The position numbers and the translations under genes were made by a program. Positions 46,254 through 56,100 of a DNA stretch of 64,000 nt are shown piece by piece. The notes beneath the pieces are model-generated. The model saw nothing but the letters and a program-made list of their open reading frames with translations, made no database searches and was not told the DNA's origin. The DNA is taken from assembly GCF_016735595.1 (NCBI RefSeq), contig NZ_JAERRB010000010.1:186001-250000 (forward strand), written 5' to 3'. Origin of the DNA: Chryseolinea lacunae. GTDB taxonomy: Bacteria > Bacteroidota > Bacteroidia > Cytophagales > Cyclobacteriaceae. Position 1 is the first letter of the stretch. Every line of letters starts with the position of its first letter.

Positions 46254-47117
46254 TTAGATGGAAAGCATCGTGACAATGAACAGCACGAAGCGATAGGCCT
46301 CCAGCGCCAGAAACAATCCCACCACACCCAGCATGGCCTTGATGACCAAACGTTTTCCCTTTTGGTTATAGAACGTCTTGGCCGCCCGGAAAATGAAATA
46401 CACATTGGTGGCAATGAAGATGAGCGTGAGCGTGATGTCGTTCAGGTAGGTGCCCCAGGTGAAGTGCCCCCAATGAAAGAGTTTGCTGAACACCAGGAAA
46501 ATGAGCGAAAGGCCAATGGCATTTAGCGCCATGTTGAAGCTGGTGAGTTCCACCGCCAGGGCCACGTGGTCGGTATAGAACCGGTTCTTCTTTCGGAAGA
46601 TGAGGCTGAGGGGCACAGACGCCAGCACCACAAAAATCACCACCAGCAGTTTGGCCAGGTTGGTGGTTTCCTGGTTGTAGATCAATTCGAAACCCTGCAT
46701 GCTCAGCCCTTGCTCAACCACTTTGTGGTGCACCATTTTGCGCGCCAGGTTGCTGTGGGGCAACACGTTCAGTTGGGTGTAGAGCGACGCGTTGAACATC
46801 TGCAACACCGGGAACAGGAAGTAGACCAGGTTCAGGATGAAGAACATTTGCAGGGGGCGCATGTAGCGCACCCGTCGCCCATCAACATACTCCCGTGCCA
46901 GGAAGCCCGGGTTGGAGAGGGTGAGGCGTAGCGATTTCAGGAACTTGTTGTCCACAAAGGTGGTGGAGATCAGCACCGTGGTGAGAATGGAATTGAGCTT
47001 TCGGTCTTTGGGTTCGATCACCTTCTCGCCACACAGGTTGCAGTAGATACCCTTGAAGGTGTGACCACAGTTTTTGCAGATGTGTTCCGGCAGGTCGGTT
47101 TGCTGAGAGATTTCCAT
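46254..47117 (-). CDS. DUF3667 membrane protein with N-terminal zinc ribbon
   Basis: About 287 residues. A four-Cys zinc ribbon CKNCGHTFKGIYCNLCG (about 14-30) leads into four to five membrane segments (about 95-280). This combination is the DUF3667 signature, common in Bacteroidota; function unknown. ATG 47117 (MEISQQTDL) is preferred over two upstream ATGs because the zinc ribbon sits close to it. The stop lies 31 bp from the TPR gene. Confidence 0.88.
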   Translation of the reverse strand: MEISQQTDLPEHICKNCGHTFKGIYCNLCGEKVIEPKDRKLNSILTTVLISTTFVDNKFLKSLRLTLSNPGFLAREYVDGRRVRYMRPLQMFFILNLVYFLFPVLQMFNASLYTQLNVLPHSNLARKMVHHKVVEQGLSMQGFELIYNQETTNLAKLLVVIFVVLASVPLSLIFRKKNRFYTDHVALAVELTSFNMALNAIGLSLIFLVFSKLFHWGHFTWGTYLNDITLTLIFIATNVYFIFRAAKTFYNQKGKRLVIKAMLGVVGLFLALEAYRFVLFIVTMLSI

Positions 47118-47201
47118 TTTCGGTGGGCGAAGATACGCCATAGGCTCAGGAGAAAACAAGGGCAAGGGCAGCGGGAATATTACACGTCACAGGAAGTGGG
47201 C

Positions 47202-47738
47202 CTAAGCGGCGGATCGACGATCCATCTTAGCCAACGCCTTCAGTGTCTTCGCGCCGCGCGACAGGAAGGCAGGCTTCGCGTAGGGCATCTGATCTTCGAT
47301 GATGATCTTCAGTTCTTCTTTCAGCTCCGGCTCCGACTGCACAAGGGCGAGCAGCACGGTCATGGAAAATACTTTCACGGCCACCGTTTCCGATTTGCTC
47401 TGGAGGTAGCCAAAGGCGAGGGCGGCCACCTTTCCATGATAGCGCTTGGGTAGTTCAACGAACTGCAGCAGGCGCATGGTGTTGCGCTTCACCGCGTCGT
47501 GGATGCCCGGTTTCTTCAGAAAATCAAGGAGTTGCTTCAGGTGGGGGAGAATCAGGTTCGGGTGATGCTCGGCGATGACGCTCAGCGGCCAGGCGGCCCT
47601 CTGGGTAATACGGTAAGGACCAGCAAGATAAACCTCTACCAAAGCTTTAAATCGGGTCTTGTTATGACCCACATAATCAACGATTTTGGTCATTTGAGCT
47701 TTGGAGTGCTCTTTTTCGAGGGCCTTGGTCAAATCCAT
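47202..47738 (-). CDS. HEAT-like helical repeat protein
   Basis: A 178-residue soluble, fully helical protein. Helices such as KTRFKALVEVYLAGPYRITQ, PHLKQLLDFLKKPGIHDAVK and VKVFSMTVLLALVQSEP recall HEAT/ARM repeats and DNA-alkylation-repair-like folds, but no catalytic residues of AlkC/AlkD are evident. Function unknown. Confidence 0.75.
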   Translation of the reverse strand: MDLTKALEKEHSKAQMTKIVDYVGHNKTRFKALVEVYLAGPYRITQRAAWPLSVIAEHHPNLILPHLKQLLDFLKKPGIHDAVKRNTMRLLQFVELPKRYHGKVAALAFGYLQSKSETVAVKVFSMTVLLALVQSEPELKEELKIIIEDQMPYAKPAFLSRGAKTLKALAKMDRRSAA

Positions 47739-47853
47739 TCGAAGGAATATTTGATCGGTTATCGGAAGTAAAGTCTGATAAACATTTCTGAACGAGGCCG
47801 GTTACCTCGATTGACTACTTTCACATCACGATTAAAAACAGGAGGGACGACGT

Positions 47854-47982
47854 ATGGAATTATTCATTACTATATTCTCAACCGTAGTGGTGCAGCTCGG
47901 GCTTTGCGTTTTCTGTTTCATCAAAAAACAGTCGGACCACCACGTGCTCGACAAGACTTCAGAGATTAGCTTTAGCCGCTAA
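47854..47982 (+). CDS. Small single-pass membrane protein (42 residues)
   Basis: A short gene with a strong Shine-Dalgarno AGGAGGG (47840-47846) seven bases before its ATG. The product begins MELFITIFSTVVVQLGLCVF (one membrane helix) and ends with a polar tail containing KKQSDHHVLDKTSE. Its 3' end overlaps the convergent HD-PycTM gene by 24 bp. Support comes from the ribosome site and amphipathic logic; function unknown. Confidence 0.55.
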   Translation: MELFITIFSTVVVQLGLCVFCFIKKQSDHHVLDKTSEISFSR

Positions 47983-49179
47983 CTGAAACGCCACGATAAA
48001 CGACAAGATTGCCACCACGAAGCCGAACATGAAAATGCTGTAGGCGATCCGGAGGTGGCGGTACTTTCTGCCCAACACTTTTCCAAGGTAATAGATGTCT
48101 TTGATGAGGCTTCCGTAGAGGTAGTCTGCGTCTTTCATCATTTCCTTCATGCTCCACTCATATTCTTCCAGCTTCATGGCGTGAAAGTTTCCGAAAAACA
48201 GGAGGTTGGTCTTCTTGTTCCGAATGTCGTCGCGTGTGAACTTTCCTGACGATACGTTGGGCCGGCTGGCCAGAATGGAAAACACCATCGTGGCCAGACA
48301 CACCGTGATGAGGATGATGGTGGGAATGGTGAGGTAGGGATTTTCTTCCAGCTTGCGCACCAGCACCGACACCACCAACGACAAGATGATGGAGTTGATG
48401 GTGATGAGAATGTTGGCCTTGTTATCGACCATCTGGCTCAGCATGATGTGGTTGTGCGAGGTGGTGCGGAACATGGTTTCGATGCCGCGGTCGGGCTTTA
48501 ACGTCTTGGCCTTCTCGAGCTTACCCTTCAGGTGCTCCACTTCTTCTTCGAGCTTGCGGTATTTCTTTTCGCTCACACCGTCGCTGCCGCCTTTCAGTAG
48601 TGTTTTCAATTTCTTGATGTTCTTTTTCTTGCCTTCTTCCAAAACAGATTGCCCATAGAGCGTTTTATACTCGTGATACTTTAAAAAGTTGATGTTCGAC
48701 TGTATCCATTCTTCGTTGGTCATGTGCTGGTCGTTCAGCAACGACCACTCGGCCCGCAGCAGTTCGCCTTTCTCCTGGCAAGCTTTGGTGGCCAGGTGAT
48801 AGAGGTCGGCGTCGCACAGCACCTTGCCGATTTCGTTCTGCGGGTTTTGCGGCATCTTTGTGGCGCCTATGGCCAGGGCGATGTCGTTGATTCTTTTCTC
48901 GGCAATGCCCAGGCCCTTCATCCATTCGGTGGCGATGGCGATGGAGGCAGCCTCATGATCCTGCGACCCGTTCTTGTAGCCCACGTCGTGAAGCCAGGCC
49001 GCCACAATCACCGACTCCAGGTCTTCGGCACTCAGTTGGGTGTACTTGCCAATCTCGGTAGCCGCAGCCACCACGTCACGGGTGTGTTCGAGGTTGTGAA
49101 AAACGTGCTTTTCGAAGGCTCGATCGTGGAAAATTTCCTCTGCTAGCGTTTGCGCTTGCCTGATGAACTCAGAATCCAT
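47959..49179 (-). CDS. HD-domain protein fused to a Pycsar effector-type membrane domain (PycTM/DUF5706)
   Basis: A 406-residue fusion. Residues 1-165 are an HD phosphohydrolase domain with HNLEH (28-32), LHD (63-65) and GSQDHE; a charged coiled linker follows (about 180-235). The rest matches the PycTM/DUF5706 membrane domain: DNKAN (252-256) before helices at about 256-274 and 282-304, a cytoplasmic loop, and a last helix at about 378-400. PycTM proteins are the membrane effectors of Pycsar anti-phage systems; HD fusions are common in Bacteroidota. No nucleotide cyclase gene is adjacent, so a defence role is not demonstrated here. Confidence 0.88.
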   Translation of the reverse strand: MDSEFIRQAQTLAEEIFHDRAFEKHVFHNLEHTRDVVAAATEIGKYTQLSAEDLESVIVAAWLHDVGYKNGSQDHEAASIAIATEWMKGLGIAEKRINDIALAIGATKMPQNPQNEIGKVLCDADLYHLATKACQEKGELLRAEWSLLNDQHMTNEEWIQSNINFLKYHEYKTLYGQSVLEEGKKKNIKKLKTLLKGGSDGVSEKKYRKLEEEVEHLKGKLEKAKTLKPDRGIETMFRTTSHNHIMLSQMVDNKANILITINSIILSLVVSVLVRKLEENPYLTIPTIILITVCLATMVFSILASRPNVSSGKFTRDDIRNKKTNLLFFGNFHAMKLEEYEWSMKEMMKDADYLYGSLIKDIYYLGKVLGRKYRHLRIAYSIFMFGFVVAILSFIVAFQLAAKANL

Positions 49180-49325
49180 AACTGTTAAAAGCTAAAGGTA
49201 GAAAATATTTTATCTTCGAATCGGTGGAAAGCCCCCCGATGAAACAAACTTTATAGCTTCGTGCAATTTTCATCGGGAGTTCACCCACCGGTCGACTCGA
49301 TAAGTATTGGCTAGAACGTTCGCGC

Positions 49326-52300
49326 ATGTTAAAAACTATACCCCCCGCTCTGTTATTCTTTTTCGGCTCCCTTGGCCTATGGGCGCAGGCTCCCGCCGAG
49401 GTGGCCTACACGCTTTATCTCGTGGGCGATGCCGGTGAACCCGCCATTGTTGACCAACCCCTCGGCAAGGCCCTGCGCCGCGAGGTGTCCGCTTCGGGTG
49501 CCAACGCCACCGTGGTCTATCTGGGCGACAACATTTATCCCAAAGGCATGCCGCCCGTGGGCTCCAAGCAACGCGCCATTTCCGAAACCATTCTGAAAAC
49601 ACAGGCCGGGTGGATTCAAGGCCTCGACGCCAAAGGCATTTTTCTGCCTGGCAACCACGATTGGCAACGCGCCCGTCGCCGCGGCCAGGAATACATTCTG
49701 AACCAGCAGCAGTTTCTCGATTCGCTGCACGACAACAACATAACCCTCTTGCCCCGCGATGCCTGCCCGGGTCCTGTGGAAATTCCACTCACCGAAAAGG
49801 CTGTGCTCGTCATCCTCGACACGCAATGGCTTCTTCACCCGTGGGACAAACCCGGTGAGGAAAGCGACTGCGATGCCAAAACACCGGCCGAAGTGTGGCT
49901 GTTGCTGAGCGACATCTTTGCCCGCAACGCCGGCAAGCGTGTGATTGTGGCCGCCCACCATCCGCTCATCACACACGGCGAACACGGTGGCGTGTTCCAA
50001 TTGAAAGACCACCTCTTTCCCCTCACGGCCGCGAACCATAATTTATACATCCCCATGCCGGTGATCGGCTCCATCTACCCGCTCTACCGGAAATGGTTTG
50101 GCGATGTGCAGGATGCAGCCCATCCGTTGTATAAGGAGATGAGCGGCCTCATCCAGAACCTGATGCTGCAATATCCCGGAAGCGTCTATGCCGCCGGGCA
50201 TGAGCATGCCCTGCAATATCTGGTGCGCGACAGCCTTCACCTCATTGTGAGCGGCGCAGGCTCCAAGACATCGTTCGTGAAGCAAAAGCAATACTCCAAA
50301 TATGCGGGCGCCGTGCAAGGCTATGTGAAGCTCACGCTTTATACAGACGGTTCGGCTCTGACAGAATACAAACAGGTGGACGAAACCTATCCCGAAGGCA
50401 AGTCGGTCTATAGCGACAAGCTTCCGGCATTGCATCGCATGAAGCCGCTGCCGGAGCAAGGCGCGGTGTCGTTCAAAGACAAGGTGGTGCGCGTGAAGGC
50501 CAGCGAACAGTATGCCGCCAGCAAGACCCACGAGCGCCTGCTGGGCGCCAACTACCGGTCGGCCTGGGGGCAGGAAATAGATGTGCCTGTGTTCGACATC
50601 GCCACCGAGCAGGGTGGGCTCAAGATTGTGCAGAAGGGTGGAGGCATGCAGACGCTTTCGCTGCGCCTCGAAGACTCGACGGGTCGGGAGTTTGTGCTCC
50701 GCTCCATTGAAAAATATCCGGAGAACGCCGTGCCCGAAATGCTTCGGAAAACCTTTGCACAGGACCTGGTGCAGGATCAGATATCGGCCTCACATCCATA
50801 CTCGGCCGTGGTGGTTCCCGGCCTTGCCGACGCGGCCCAGATCTATCACACTAACCCCCGCATCGTCTACATTCCCGACGATGCTCGCCTGGGAATCTAT
50901 CGCCGCCAATTCGCCAACACCCTGTCGCTGTTCGAAGAGCGGCCGGCGGGCGATTGGTCTGACAAGGCATTTTTTGGTAATTCAAAGAATATAATAAACA
51001 CAAGTAAAGTCCTGGAAAGGACCGAAAAGGACAACGATAACCAGGTTGATCAGCGGTTCGTGCTGCGCTCGCGCATCTTCGATTTGTGGATTGGCGACTG
51101 GGACCGTCACGACGATCAATGGCGCTGGTCTTCATTCAAAACAAAAAAAGGAGAGACCTACCGGCCCGTGCCGCGCGACCGCGACCAGGCGTTCTTTGTG
51201 AATGAGGGTGTGATCCCCAAGATCTGGAGTCGCAAGTGGGCGTTGCCGAAGTTTGAAGGCTTTGCTGAAACCATACGGTGGCCCTCCGGATTGTCGTTCA
51301 ACGCACGCTACTTCGACCGCACATTTCTGACCGAGCCATCGGAAGACGAGTGGGTGGCCGCCGCCAAAGACCTGCAACTGAAATTGACCGACGAGGTGAT
51401 TGAGACTTCCATCAAAGCATGGCCCATAGAGATCTATGATCTTCATGGTAAGGAAGTGATCCAGAAACTGAAAGTGCGGCGCGAGAACCTGGTGAAAGAC
51501 GCGGTCTTACATTATAAGTTTTTGGCAAAGGCCGTGGAAGTGGTTGGCTCGGAGAAGGATGAAAAGTTCGACGTGCAACGACAGCCCTCGGGCGATGTGT
51601 TGGTGAAGGTCTATAAATACAAAGACGGCGAAGAAGGCAAGAAACTGTATGAACGTCTTTTCAAGAAATTCGAAACGAAAGAGATCCGGTTGTATGGCCG
51701 CGGAGGAAAAGACCTGTTTGCCGTGACGGGCACAACCCCTCAAAGCATTTTGGTGCGTGTGATTGGCGGCGACGGCAAAGACACCTTGCGCGACGAGTCG
51801 CACGTGACCGGGCTGGCCAACAAGACATTGTTCTATGACCTGAAAGAAGGCAGCACCGTGGTGACCAAAGGCGAAACCGGCAATCGTATGTCGGATGATT
51901 CACAGGTGAATGAATGGGACCGCAAGGCCTTCAAATATAACACGTTAGCACCCCTGGTGACGGGCAACGTGAACCCCGACGACGGACTGTTTATCGGGGG
52001 CGGGTTTCTTTACCAGACGCAAGGCTTCAGAAAGTCGCCGTTCAAGTCGCGCCACTTTGCACTGTTCAGCGTGGCGCCGCGCACGGCCTCGTTCAATCTT
52101 TCGTATCGTGGTGACTTCAACAACGTGGTGGGCAAGTGGGGGCTGCAAATCATTGCCGACCTGAAACAACCCAACTACGTGAACAACTTCTTCGGGTGGG
52201 GCAACGAAAGTGTGTATGACCTGAACATCGACGACAAGCCGCAACACGCCGGGCTGTCTACGCCCATTGAATATTATCGTTATCGCTTTGAGGAATGGAA

Positions 52301-53051
52301 ACTGGAAGCTTATATCACCCGTCGCATTGGCAACTGGGGATTGCTCCAGGCCGGACCCGCCTTTCAGCGCGTGGAGGTGGAAGATCCGGGAGGTAAGGAC
52401 CGGTTTATAGAAGAGTATGCGGCTACCTTGCCCTATCCGTTGTTCGACGGCCACAACACCTATACGGGGGGCGCGTGGAAATTCACCGTCGACAAACGCA
52501 ACAACCCCATATTCACTACCCGTGGCGTTGTGTTTGCCGTGAGCGGACGCAACATGGCCGGTGTGGACATGCGTGCCCACAGCTTCTCGTCCTACGAAAG
52601 TTCGCTGAGCCTCTATCATTCGTTCCGGTTTCCGTCGCGCATTGTGTTTGCCGCGCGTGTAGGAGGAGGATTGAATACGGGGACGTATGAATTCTATCAG
52701 GCCCAGATTTTGAGTGGCCGCACGGAAATAAGAGGCTTCCGCAAAACAAGATTTTATGGCGACAGCCGTTTATACTCCAACCTCGAAATGCGGATCAAGC
52801 TGTTGAGTCTGAAAACGTATTTGTTTCCAGCCAGCCTGGGCATAGTGGGCTTCCACGATTTTGGAAGAGTGTGGTATAAGGACGCCAATGGAAACGACCC
52901 GTCAACCGTGTCGGGAAAATCTAGCGAATGGCACCGGGGGTGGGGTGGTGGACTGTGGTTCACGCCGTTTAACCTCACGATATTGTCGGTAGAAGCCGCG
53001 CACTCCGAAGAGGGCACGTTGGGCTACATCCGGATGGGCTTTTTGTTTTGA
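49326..53051 (+). CDS. Outer-membrane protein: metallophosphoesterase - kinase-like segment - Omp85-like beta-barrel
   Basis: A 1241-residue exported protein (signal ends LGLWAQ). Residues about 25-340 are a calcineurin-like phosphatase with GDAGE (34-38), GDN (67-69), GNHD (109-112), AHH (210-212) and GHEH (291-294). Residues about 420-680 contain REFVLRSIEK, then IFDLWIGDWDRHDDQWRW (584-601) and VPRDRDQAFF (615-624), which resemble the DxDRHxxN catalytic loop and D-x-D metal motif of CotH/Fam20C/HipA-type kinases. After a GGDGKDTL patch, a 16-strand-like beta-barrel (about 880-1241) ends in a Phe, as in Omp85-type proteins. The kinase-like reading is my inference. Confidence 0.85.
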   Translation: MLKTIPPALLFFFGSLGLWAQAPAEVAYTLYLVGDAGEPAIVDQPLGKALRREVSASGANATVVYLGDNIYPKGMPPVGSKQRAISETILKTQAGWIQGLDAKGIFLPGNHDWQRARRRGQEYILNQQQFLDSLHDNNITLLPRDACPGPVEIPLTEKAVLVILDTQWLLHPWDKPGEESDCDAKTPAEVWLLLSDIFARNAGKRVIVAAHHPLITHGEHGGVFQLKDHLFPLTAANHNLYIPMPVIGSIYPLYRKWFGDVQDAAHPLYKEMSGLIQNLMLQYPGSVYAAGHEHALQYLVRDSLHLIVSGAGSKTSFVKQKQYSKYAGAVQGYVKLTLYTDGSALTEYKQVDETYPEGKSVYSDKLPALHRMKPLPEQGAVSFKDKVVRVKASEQYAASKTHERLLGANYRSAWGQEIDVPVFDIATEQGGLKIVQKGGGMQTLSLRLEDSTGREFVLRSIEKYPENAVPEMLRKTFAQDLVQDQISASHPYSAVVVPGLADAAQIYHTNPRIVYIPDDARLGIYRRQFANTLSLFEERPAGDWSDKAFFGNSKNIINTSKVLERTEKDNDNQVDQRFVLRSRIFDLWIGDWDRHDDQWRWSSFKTKKGETYRPVPRDRDQAFFVNEGVIPKIWSRKWALPKFEGFAETIRWPSGLSFNARYFDRTFLTEPSEDEWVAAAKDLQLKLTDEVIETSIKAWPIEIYDLHGKEVIQKLKVRRENLVKDAVLHYKFLAKAVEVVGSEKDEKFDVQRQPSGDVLVKVYKYKDGEEGKKLYERLFKKFETKEIRLYGRGGKDLFAVTGTTPQSILVRVIGGDGKDTLRDESHVTGLANKTLFYDLKEGSTVVTKGETGNRMSDDSQVNEWDRKAFKYNTLAPLVTGNVNPDDGLFIGGGFLYQTQGFRKSPFKSRHFALFSVAPRTASFNLSYRGDFNNVVGKWGLQIIADLKQPNYVNNFFGWGNESVYDLNIDDKPQHAGLSTPIEYYRYRFEEWKLEAYITRRIGNWGLLQAGPAFQRVEVEDPGGKDRFIEEYAATLPYPLFDGHNTYTGGAWKFTVDKRNNPIFTTRGVVFAVSGRNMAGVDMRAHSFSSYESSLSLYHSFRFPSRIVFAARVGGGLNTGTYEFYQAQILSGRTEIRGFRKTRFYGDSRLYSNLEMRIKLLSLKTYLFPASLGIVGFHDFGRVWYKDANGNDPSTVSGKSSEWHRGWGGGLWFTPFNLTILSVEAAHSEEGTLGYIRMGFLF

Positions 53052-53113
53052 CGAGGCTTCAGATTATCGTTATCTTTCATACTCGAAGACCCTTTGAATA
53101 AACTGTGTTTTTT

Positions 53114-56100
53114 ATGCGGCCGTGGATGATCAGGTTATCGGTTTCGTTCTTTTGGGTTGGGATGATCGTTTCCATGCAGGCCTTGGCTGATCCCACGCCG
53201 GATATCACCTTTATTGAAAACAAAAATCAGTGGCCGGCCAACGTTCAGTTTTCGGCCACCATACCCGGCGGCAACATGGTGTTGCAACGGGGCGGCTTCA
53301 GCTATCGCTTCATCGACCAGGGCAAACTGCAGGCGCTTCACGACCGGTCGCATCACAAACACAGCGAGGCAAACAACCCGACACAAGGCGGCGAAGAACT
53401 CATTCAGGGCCACGTGGTGGACGTTACGTTTTCGGGTGCAAACCCCGACGCCGTGCCGCATCCCTTCGGACAATCGTCGGCCTATTTCAATTACTTCATT
53501 GGCAACGACCCGGCGCAGTGGGCTTCCGAAGCACATGCCTTTCAGGGAGTACTCTATCCGTCATTCTATGCCGGCATCGATTTGAAAGTATACGGCCTTG
53601 GCCAGCAGGTGAAGTATGACCTGGTGGTGGCACCCTATGCAGACCCGTCGCTGATCAGCATGGTGTATGAAGGCACCGACGCCTTGCTGCTCGACAAAGG
53701 AAATCTCTATGTGAAAACTTCGGTGGCCGATGTGATTGAGCAGCGGCCGGTAGCCTATCAGTTCATCGATGGCAAGCGCGTGGAGGTGAAGTGTGAATTT
53801 TACCTGGAAGGCAACCGCCTGTCGTTTTGCTTTCCACAAGGCTACGACCCATGCTATGAGCTGGTGATTGATCCCCTGCTGATTTTCTCAACCTATTCCG
53901 GATCAACAGCCGACAACTGGGGCAGCACGGCTACGCCCGGCGAGCGGGGTACACTCTATTCGGCGGGCGTGACCAGCCGAAACCTGGGCGGATTCTTTCC
54001 GGCTACACCGGGGGCCTTTCAAACCAGCTATGGCGGCGCCTATGATGTGGGACTGTTGAAGTATGACTCCACCGGCAGCACCTTGCTCTATGCTTCACAC
54101 CTGGGGGGCGACCTGTCCGAATCGCCACACAGCCTGGTGATGAATGCCAGCCACGAGTTGGTCGTGCTGGGCACCACCAGTTCCATAAACTTTCCGACAT
54201 CAGCAACCGCGTTCGACCGCAGCTTCAACGGAGGCACTGCCGTGCAAAACGTGGTGGACTTCGGTCGGGGCACCGACATCTTCCTGAGCCGCGTGAGCAG
54301 CGACGGTAAACAATTGCTTGCCTCAACCTATGTTGGCGGTTCGGCCAACGATGGGCAGAATCCACCCTTCAGTCCGCTCACGCAAAACTATGGCGACGAA
54401 CTTCGCGGCGATGTGATCACCGATGAGTTTGATAATGTGTACATCAGTTCGGTGACTTCGTCGGCAGACTTCCCGGTGCTGAATAGCATCGACAATTCAT
54501 ACAACGGTGGGGAGACCGACGCCATTCTGATGAAGCTCAACAAAAACCTTTCGGCCATCACATGGTCAACATTTCTGGGCGGTGCAGACGCGGATGCATC
54601 GCACACCCTGAAGTTTAACAAGGCGGGTGATATTTATATTGCAGGTGGCACAGCCAGCACCGACTTCCCCGTCACTACCGGGTCCTTTCAAACGACCATG
54701 GCGGGTTTTGCCGATGGCTGGATCGCCCGTGTCGATCACGATGGCAGCGCCATTAAGCAAGCGACCTTTACCGGCACACTGGGCTTTGATCAAATCTATT
54801 TCCTGGACCTGAATGAAGACGATGAAGTGTATGTCTATGGGCAGACCACAGGAGCCTTTCTGGTCACTGCGGGCGTGTTTCGCAATGCCAACAGCGGGCA
54901 GTTTGTTCAAAAACTGAATTCGTCACTTTCTTCGGTTGTGTTCTCTACCGTGTTTGGTTCGGGGCGCGGCATACCCGACATATCGCCCACGGCATTTCTG
55001 GTGAACGAGTGCAACAACATCTACATGTCGGGGTGGGGTGGTGCCGTGAACGAGGATCATTGGCCAACCAATTTCAACGGCATGCCCGTGACACCCGATG
55101 CCTACCAGCGCACCACATCGGGTTCGGACTTTTACTTCATGGTGTTGACCGACGATGCATCGCAGTTTCTGTATGGAACCTATCTTGGCGGAACACAATC
55201 GAAGACGCACGTTGATGGTGGCACAAGTCGCTTCGATAAAGGTGGTATTGTCTATCATGCTGTATGCTCTGGTTGTGCCTTCGACAATGCTTCGGGGGGG
55301 CCGTCGTCCGATTTTCCGACCACACCCAATGCCCACTCGCGCACCAACAACAGTCAGAATTGCAACAACGCCGCGTTCAAGTTCGACTTGTCGTCGTTGA
55401 AAGCCCGCATACAATCCAACTCTGTGGCGCTCGATCGCCCGGGCCTCAACGTGGTTTGCATTCCCGACTCTATCGTGTTTCAAAACTTCAGCACCGGCGG
55501 TGAGATTTATGAGTGGGACCTGGGCGACGGTACCAAAATCACAAAGTTCGACACGTCTATGGTGGTGCACCGCTATCAAAACACGGGCACGTACACCATC
55601 TGGCTGAAGGCGATAGACAAAGGCACCTGCATTGGGAAAGATTCCACCAGCACCAAGGTGAACGTGTTCATCGCGAAAGCCAAAGTGCAGGACGACGATG
55701 CCCTTTGCTTCAATGCGTCCTATACGCTGACGGCGAGCGGCGGTGCGGTGTATGCCTGGCAGAGTAAGGATGGAGCCTTTACGTCGGGAGACGCTACCCC
55801 AACCGTTAGTCCGAAAGACACCACGATCTATTATGTGACGGTGACCGAGGCCACGGGTTGTGTGAAGAAGGACACGGTGCAACTTAACGTGATTCCCCTC
55901 ATTGCACCCGACTTCGAAATAGACCGAACCGCCGAATGTTTTAACCGGCCCGTCATATCCGTTCGCAACCTCACGGACAGCCTCTGGCAAAACGACCGCA
56001 TCTTCTTTGATTTTGGGGATGGCGCAACGTCCGATGGCGAGCAGGAGCAACACGAATATGAGAAAGACGGCATGTATAACGTGAAGCTGGTGGCCGTGCG

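Noticed and set aside
46237-46256. Short hairpin between the TPR and DUF3667 genes as a bidirectional terminator
   Set aside because: The stem is only 5 bp with no T tract on either side.
49377-50039. A 220-codon minus-strand open frame opposite the phosphatase-barrel gene
   Set aside because: Same reason: antisense to conserved catalytic motifs, without domain or ribosome site.
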